This document shows, in pieces, positions 59,434-64,000 of a stretch of 64,000 bases of DNA. The notes beneath the pieces are model-generated. The model was not told the DNA's origin, made no database searches, and was given only the letters and a program-made list of their open reading frames with translations. How positions within the stretch are numbered: position 1 is the stretch's first letter; every line of letters begins with the position of its first letter. Made by a program: the position numbers and the translations under genes. The stretch comes from QAMH01 sp900556425 (lineage in GTDB: Bacteria > Actinomycetota > Coriobacteriia > Coriobacteriales > QAMH01): assembly GCA_902475535.1 (NCBI GenBank), contig CABRZR010000006.1, forward strand, positions 1 through 64,000. Direction: 5' to 3'.

Positions 59434-60753
59434 CTAGCTATTAACCGGTGTACCGTCCTTGCGGTAGTAGCGTTTCATGAGGAAGATCGCGACGAGAATC
59501 GAAACGACGTCAGCGGCGATGATGAAGAAGGCAAGGGAGATCGCATTTCCCGTCCCGGCGATAATCGCGGTCGCAATGGCCGGGGCCATGCCGCCAAAAA
59601 CCGCGGCCGCAAGGTTGTAGGCGAGACCGACGCCGCTGTTGCGCGTCTCGGTGGGATACACCTCGGATGCCGCCGTGGCCACCGCCACCGCGTTGAGTGA
59701 CTGGAAGGGCAGCAGACATGCCAGGGCGCAGATCATGATCAGCACGGCATGCCCGTTGATGACGGCCCAGAAGACCGGGTAGGCAAGTACGATGAATCCC
59801 AGGCACGCGATGATGACAGACTTCCTGCGCCCGAACTTGTCCGCGAACATGCCCGCAAACGGGCAGAGGACCAAATATACAGCAACGACGGCGGTATTGA
59901 CGATAAAGCCCTCGAGCATGGTCCCGCCGACGAACTCCTTGATATAGGTAGGCAGGTAGGTCACCAACAGGTAGTAGGAGACGCTGGTGCCGGCAAGCAG
60001 GCCGATGTTGGTGATCATGGCGACCCAATGCTTCTTGAAGAGGACCTTGACGGGCGTGTGATCTTCCTCGGTGGCCTTCTTCTGCTCCTTCATCTTCTCG
60101 AACTCGGGAGGCTCGGGCACGCTTTTGCGCAGGTAGACGCCATAGATGGCGACGACGATGCCGATGAGGAACGGAATGCGCCAACCCCAGGCGTAAAGAT
60201 CGGGCTGGGATAGCACCGACGTGCAAATCAGACCGGTGATCGATCCGATGAGCATGCCGACGCCGACACTGAACGGCTGCCAGCTGACGAGGAAGGAGGT
60301 GTTCTTGCCGTTGTTGAACTCAGAGATGAACGTGAGGGCGGAACCGAACTCGCCGCCAGTCGCCAGGCCCTGCAGCAAGCGCAGGACCGTGAGCAGGATG
60401 GGTGCCATGATGCCAATCTGCTCATAGGTCGGCAGACATCCCATGAGCATGGTGCATATGCCTATCGCCATGATGGTGACGGTGAGCGACTTCACGCGCC
60501 CGTGCTTATCCGCGTAGGCTCCCATGATGAGGCCGCCAATGGGGCGCACGACAAAGCCGACGCCAAACACCATGAAACTCATGAGAATGCCGACAACGGG
60601 ATCTTCGGACGTGAAGAACTCCGCGGAAATGACAACCGCAAAGTAACCGTATAGGCCATAGTCGTACCATTCCAGGACGTTACCCAGGCATCCAGAGAGT
60701 ATCGACTTGAAAAGCGATGCGTTCTTCTGGGCGGGTTGAACTTCTTTTGCCAT
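59434..60753 (-). CDS. MFS transporter, metabolite:H+ symporter (MHS) family
   Basis: A 439-residue MHS-type MFS permease. It has the family start GCLGNVLEWYDYGLYGYFA, then GVGFVVRPIGGLIMGAYADKHGR, RLLQGLATGGEFGSALTFISE, WGWRIPFLIGIVVAIYGVYLRKSVPE and the second-half ADKFGRRKSVIIA. Members include ProP, ShiA and KgtP, importing zwitterions or aromatic and dicarboxylic acids with protons. GGGGAG precedes the ATG at 60753. The shared 21-bp motif lies about 200 bp upstream. Confidence 0.92.
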   Translation of the reverse strand: MAKEVQPAQKNASLFKSILSGCLGNVLEWYDYGLYGYFAVVISAEFFTSEDPVVGILMSFMVFGVGFVVRPIGGLIMGAYADKHGRVKSLTVTIMAIGICTMLMGCLPTYEQIGIMAPILLTVLRLLQGLATGGEFGSALTFISEFNNGKNTSFLVSWQPFSVGVGMLIGSITGLICTSVLSQPDLYAWGWRIPFLIGIVVAIYGVYLRKSVPEPPEFEKMKEQKKATEEDHTPVKVLFKKHWVAMITNIGLLAGTSVSYYLLVTYLPTYIKEFVGGTMLEGFIVNTAVVAVYLVLCPFAGMFADKFGRRKSVIIACLGFIVLAYPVFWAVINGHAVLIMICALACLLPFQSLNAVAVATAASEVYPTETRNSGVGLAYNLAAAVFGGMAPAIATAIIAGTGNAISLAFFIIAADVVSILVAIFLMKRYYRKDGTPVNS

Positions 60754-60944
60754 GCGTGCTCCCCTTTCGTAAAGACCTCCATGCGCCCCAAAACAAACTG
60801 CTCCATGTGCGGGAGTCCGATATCGCGAGGCGCCTTCCCATCTGCATCTACGCCCGTGCAAAGCATTGCGATCGACACGATCGGGTTACGGGAAGATGCA
60901 TGTATCCCATCTAAGGGAAATGGTATGGCCGGCAGGAAACGGCG

Positions 60945-60965
60945 CTCAATAACGCACAAATAAGT
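60945..60965 (-). promoter_or_regulatory. Shared 21-bp element, copy 2
   Basis: Minus-strand reading ACTTATTTGTGCGTTATTGAG, matching copy 1 at 57870-57890 in 18 of 21 positions. It is in the 298-bp gap between the MHS gene and the ene-reductase gene. Confidence 0.55.
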
Positions 60966-60970
60966 TAGTC

Positions 60971-60986
60971 CTTACCAAAAGGTAAG
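60971..60986. promoter_or_regulatory. Short inverted repeat downstream of the ene-reductase gene
   Basis: CTTACC and GGTAAG flank AAAA, five bases from copy 2 of the shared motif. It may be part of the same control region or a small terminator of the ene-reductase gene. Confidence 0.4.
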
Positions 60987-61051
60987 ATATGGAGGGGAAA
61001 GGCTCCCCGCCTCGAGCAAGACGAGAAGTCCTCGAGCAGTGGATCAAGCGA

Positions 61052-63112
61052 CTAAATCCGGCATGCAGCCTCTCTGCCATCGATGATGGCGTGCTTGACG
61101 AACGCGTTATCGCCTCCCAGCGTGGAGCCAATCTCCACGACCTCGACACCCGCGTTCCTGAGCTCATCGCAAAACGCGGCATCGCGCTTCTCGGGAAGCA
61201 TGACGAGAACGCTGTCGCAGCCAAAGGTGCGCTCCCTGCCATCCACCTCCGCAATGACGAGACCCTTGCGGATCTCCTTGCATGTGGCATTGCGCACGAC
61301 CTCGACGCCGTTTTCCTCGAACCAGGGCTCCAAGCGCACCTTGTAGGGCACGGGAACCAATCCGCCGATGTCATCGTCTTCCGAGAGCAGCGTGACGTCC
61401 TTTCCGCAGTGGGCCATGAACGTTGCGCACTGCGCGCCCTCGGCACCGGCACCCAAAACGACTATCTTCTTGCCCACGGGCATGAAATGCCTGCTCGCCT
61501 TGTGTATGAACTCGGGACTGAAGAGCTTGAGCGGGAGTTTCGCGAGCTTCGAAAGCCCGGGGATGGTGTACACGTTGCTGCCGTCGATACCGGGAATGTC
61601 GGGAATCAGATATGGCGAGCTGTTGGCGAGCATGACCACATCGGGTTTTTCTCGCCTGACGAGCTCTGCCGAGACCTCCTCGTTGAGATGCACCCGCACG
61701 TCGTACTTGCCCACCATGGTGGTGAGGTAATCGTAGATGGGCATGATGTCCTCGACCTTGTTGCCCTTGATCATCGATGCCAGCTTGAGCCTGCCACCCA
61801 GCTCGCCGGACCTCTCGTACAAGTCCACGTCATGACCGCGAGCCGCCGCGTCAATGGCCGCCTGCATGCCAGCAGGACCTCCGCCGATGACCATTACCTT
61901 CTTCCTTGTCTCAGCGGGCTTGAGCTCGAGCTCCTTCTCGCGCCCGAGCGCGGGATTCACGCGGCAGATACGCGGTGAGACGAGCGGGTCCTGACACGAC
62001 CCGCAGCGATTGCACCGGCGAATCTCGTCGATGCGTTCCTCCTTCACCTTGTTGGGAAACTCGGGGTCTGCCCATAGATAGCGGCCAAAGCCGATGATAT
62101 CGGCATAGCCTTCCTCGAGCGCGCGCTCGCCCTTGACCTCGTCCATACGACCGACGCACACGACAGGCACCTTGACGGCATCGTGGATGTACTTTGCCGC
62201 CGGAAGCAGCAGTCCCATGTCCTCGTAGTCCTTCATGTAAGGACGCATGTGGGGCTCGGGGTCGGGATACGGAAAGTAATCCGGAATGAAGCGGAACGGA
62301 AGCTCGCCATAACCATATCCGGTCACGCTGATGTATTGGTATCCAATCATCTCGAGCGCTATGGCGGTGTCGCGCGCCATGTCGGGCGTGATACCGTTAT
62401 TTCCCGTCAAGGGCGAGAACTCGATGCCGTTGATGCGCGTGCCGATGAGAAAGTCGGGACCGCATGCCTGCCGAATCATCTGGTAGAGCTCTGCCATGAC
62501 ACGCGTGCGATTGGCCACGTTCTCGAAGGCATACTCGTCATCGCGCTTGTTCCATATGGGGCTGAGGAAGCTGTTGAGCAGGTATCCATGTGCGGCATGC
62601 ACCTCGACACCGTCAAATCCGGCCTTCTTCATGCGCACGGCGCCCTCGACGATGAGCTTCTCCTTCTCGTGAATCTCCTCGACCGAGAGCCCGCGTGTCG
62701 CGCGCCCCTCGGGTTCGGGAATGGGAAGGTCCTCGGTCTCAATTGTCGACGAGCTGAAGGGTCGCCCTTCGCCGAGCACGGCCGCGGAAGGCCCACCATG
62801 GTGGAGCTGGCCTATGATATAGCTGTCATGGCGATGCACGGCCTCCGCGAGCTCGGTCAAGCCCGGGATGAACTTGTCATCCCAGACGTTGCAGTAGCGC
62901 CCGGGCATGTCATCCCACATAACGCCGCCGATGACCACGGCCGCCGCGCCGCCTGCGGCGATGCTCTCGTACAAACCGATTGCCGCGCTTCCATCGGCGG
63001 TGCCGTCATCGTTCCAGCGAAACGTTGACTGGCCCGTCTTCATGATGCGGTTCTTGAAGATAATCTTCGGCGTGATCTCCAGCGGAGACATAAGTTTTTC
63101 GAAGCCACCCAT
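61052..63112 (-). CDS. FMN/FAD/[4Fe-4S] ene-reductase (old-yellow-enzyme/BaiCD/FadH type)
   Basis: A 686-residue flavoprotein. The N-terminal FMN TIM barrel (1-360) has the OYE landmarks GQLHHGG, VHAAHGYLLNSFLSP (His172, His175) and GFGRYLWADPEFPNKV. The Fe-S ligands are Cys367, Cys370, Cys373 and Cys383 (CNRCGSC...RICRVNP). The C-terminal FAD/NAD module has VMVIGGGPAGMQAA near 406-419 and a second Rossmann VLGAGAEGAQCATF. The layout is that of 2,4-dienoyl-CoA reductase, BaiCD/BaiH and daidzein reductase: NADH-driven reduction of an activated double bond. Substrate is unknown. GGAGG precedes the ATG at 63112. It follows SDR C by 20 bases. Confidence 0.92.
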   Translation of the reverse strand: MGGFEKLMSPLEITPKIIFKNRIMKTGQSTFRWNDDGTADGSAAIGLYESIAAGGAAAVVIGGVMWDDMPGRYCNVWDDKFIPGLTELAEAVHRHDSYIIGQLHHGGPSAAVLGEGRPFSSSTIETEDLPIPEPEGRATRGLSVEEIHEKEKLIVEGAVRMKKAGFDGVEVHAAHGYLLNSFLSPIWNKRDDEYAFENVANRTRVMAELYQMIRQACGPDFLIGTRINGIEFSPLTGNNGITPDMARDTAIALEMIGYQYISVTGYGYGELPFRFIPDYFPYPDPEPHMRPYMKDYEDMGLLLPAAKYIHDAVKVPVVCVGRMDEVKGERALEEGYADIIGFGRYLWADPEFPNKVKEERIDEIRRCNRCGSCQDPLVSPRICRVNPALGREKELELKPAETRKKVMVIGGGPAGMQAAIDAAARGHDVDLYERSGELGGRLKLASMIKGNKVEDIMPIYDYLTTMVGKYDVRVHLNEEVSAELVRREKPDVVMLANSSPYLIPDIPGIDGSNVYTIPGLSKLAKLPLKLFSPEFIHKASRHFMPVGKKIVVLGAGAEGAQCATFMAHCGKDVTLLSEDDDIGGLVPVPYKVRLEPWFEENGVEVVRNATCKEIRKGLVIAEVDGRERTFGCDSVLVMLPEKRDAAFCDELRNAGVEVVEIGSTLGGDNAFVKHAIIDGREAACRI

Positions 63113-63132
63113 GGATTGATTCCTCCAATGTC

Positions 63133-63879
63133 CTAGAACAGCGTGAAGCCGCCATCCTCAACCAAGGTCTCGCCGGTAACGTAGGAAGCGTCGTCACTTG
63201 CCAGGAACAGCGCGACGTTTGCGGCCTCCTCGGGAGCGCCATAGCGGCCCATGGGAATGTTGGCGAGAAACTGCGCGTTGCGCTCGGGGTCATTCCTCGT
63301 GCCCTCGGTAATGCGCGTCATGCTCGTGCCCGGCCCGAAGGCATTGACGCGGATTCCATGTTCGGCAAGCTCCAAGGCGAGCCATTTGGTCAGCTGGGAC
63401 ACACCCGCCTTGCTGGCGGCGTACGCGCCGGTGTTCTTGGAGACCGTGCGCGACGTGCATGAGCTCGTGTTGACGATGGCACCCTTGATTCCGCGTTCGA
63501 TCATCGACTTCGCCACGGCCTGGTCCATCCAAAAGCATCCATTGAGGTTGATGTCGATGACGCGCCGCCATTCCTCCTCGGTCGTGCTCTGCACGCTCCC
63601 GCGTTTGATGATGCCCGCGTTGCTGAAAAGGATGTCGATATGCCCGTATGCCTCGAGCACCTCGTCTACCACCTTGTTGCACATGGCGTAATCGGCAACG
63701 TCGAGGGGATAGATCGTGATGTTCTCGTTGCCCTCGAATTCGCGTACCAACGTGTCACCCTCGATATCGAGCGCCGCAACCTTGGCACCCTCTTCGAGAA
63801 GGCGGCAGACAATGCAATGGCCAATGCCGTTTGCCGCGCCCGTCACCACGGCCACTTTATCCTCGAACCTCTTGCCCAT
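63133..63879 (-). CDS. Short-chain dehydrogenase/reductase (cluster SDR C)
   Basis: A 248-residue classical SDR. TGAANGIG (13-20), acidic LDIEGD at the end of strand 2 (NAD-type), SNAG in place of NNAG (86-89), catalytic Ser139/140, Tyr153 and Lys157 (GAYAASKAG), and PGTSMTRITEGTR. Its last 90 residues are nearly the same as in SDR A at 53850. GGAG precedes the ATG at 63879. It is 20 bases upstream of the ene-reductase and 24 bases downstream of an aldehyde dehydrogenase, so dehydrogenase, SDR and ene-reductase form one operon. Confidence 0.92.
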   Translation of the reverse strand: MGKRFEDKVAVVTGAANGIGHCIVCRLLEEGAKVAALDIEGDTLVREFEGNENITIYPLDVADYAMCNKVVDEVLEAYGHIDILFSNAGIIKRGSVQSTTEEEWRRVIDINLNGCFWMDQAVAKSMIERGIKGAIVNTSSCTSRTVSKNTGAYAASKAGVSQLTKWLALELAEHGIRVNAFGPGTSMTRITEGTRNDPERNAQFLANIPMGRYGAPEEAANVALFLASDDASYVTGETLVEDGGFTLF

Positions 63880-63903
63880 CGTTTCTCCTTACCTTTAGCT
63901 GGT

Positions 63904-64000
63904 CTATTCTTCTGCCTCGTCCTCGTCACACGCGGTGTCGAAGTACCAGACAATGTGCTCGCGCGTCTTATCGATCTTGCCGTCCTCACCCCCGGTGCCG
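63904..64000 (-). CDS. Aldehyde dehydrogenase, C-terminal end (partial)
   Basis: The last 31 residues of a protein running off the right edge read GTGGEDGKIDKTREHIVWYF and an acidic tail to a stop at 63904. GxGGEDG with the following segment matches the end of the AldA-like enzyme at 19780 (GIGGEDGELG). It is therefore the end of a second aldehyde dehydrogenase of that subgroup, upstream of SDR C in the same operon. The rest is outside the window. Confidence 0.7.
   Translation of the reverse strand, partial: GTGGEDGKIDKTREHIVWYFDTACDEDEAEE

Noticed and set aside
61052..63879. Equol (daidzein reductase) gene set
   Set aside because: The ene-reductase and SDR match the general classes, but no dihydrodaidzein racemase or tetrahydrodaidzein reductase is nearby, and the class alone does not give the substrate.
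52529..64000. Standard bile acid 7alpha-dehydroxylation (bai) operon
   Set aside because: BaiE-, BaiA- and BaiCD/H-like proteins are present, but no BaiB CoA ligase or BaiF CoA transferase is visible, and the EthD genes are foreign to bai. The left-out part beyond 64000 cannot be judged.

Overview
The window is GC-rich, gene-dense bacterial chromosome with short gaps and Shine-Dalgarno-led genes. The mix suggests an anaerobic, gut-associated actinobacterium of class Coriobacteriia, probably Eggerthellaceae-like. Pointers are a DMSO-reductase-family molybdoenzyme with its Fe-S and membrane subunits, large hybrid histidine kinases, a rubredoxin fusion, a bile salt hydrolase, a 12alpha-hydroxysteroid-dehydrogenase-like enzyme, and a redox/transport cluster with an old-yellow-enzyme-type reductase. 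The taxon is inferred; no rRNA or other marker gene is present.

Layout. 0-5 kb: pantothenate symporter pair (yhdT-panF), HIT protein, RsmJ, ammonium transporter with PII (amtB-glnK). 5-9 kb: three-subunit molybdopterin oxidoreductase and a lipoprotein. 9-13 kb: soluble hybrid kinase and a GMP synthase that has only the ATP-PPase half. 13.4-17 kb: AbiE type IV toxin-antitoxin pair, a decayed WYL-type regulator, MerR/zinc-ribbon regulator with CPBP protease, and a repeat patch. 17-21 kb: alkylation repair (AlkA, Ogt), XRE regulator with membrane partner, AldA-type dehydrogenase. 21.5-29.4 kb: signalling block with a diguanylate cyclase, a phosphate-type operon (nptA-response regulator-kinase) behind a Pho-box-like array, and a Cache hybrid kinase.

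29.4-36 kb: bile salt hydrolase, a Trp-codon leader peptide and attenuator ahead of a TrpB2-type gene, intergenic repeats, flavin reductase-rubredoxin, and the 12alpha-HSDH-like enzyme. 36-52.5 kb: PH-domain membrane proteins, a release-factor-like protein, a membrane diguanylate cyclase, divergent galK and GH2 glycosidase, an MFS-CBS fusion, CopA, and MerR-DUF554.

52.5-64 kb: a run of minus-strand genes that looks like a catabolic or biotransformation island. It holds two large EthD-like proteins, a SnoaL-fold protein keeping the residues of the bile-acid dehydratase BaiE, three SDRs, three transporters, a 686-residue Fe-S/FMN/FAD ene-reductase of the BaiCD/BaiH/FadH type, and the end of an aldehyde dehydrogenase. 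Two of the transporters share an 18/21-bp upstream motif, suggesting co-regulation. The parts resemble steroid or aromatic reductive pathways, but no CoA ligase or CoA transferase is visible, so this is not a standard bai operon. It is the best candidate here for an undescribed system.
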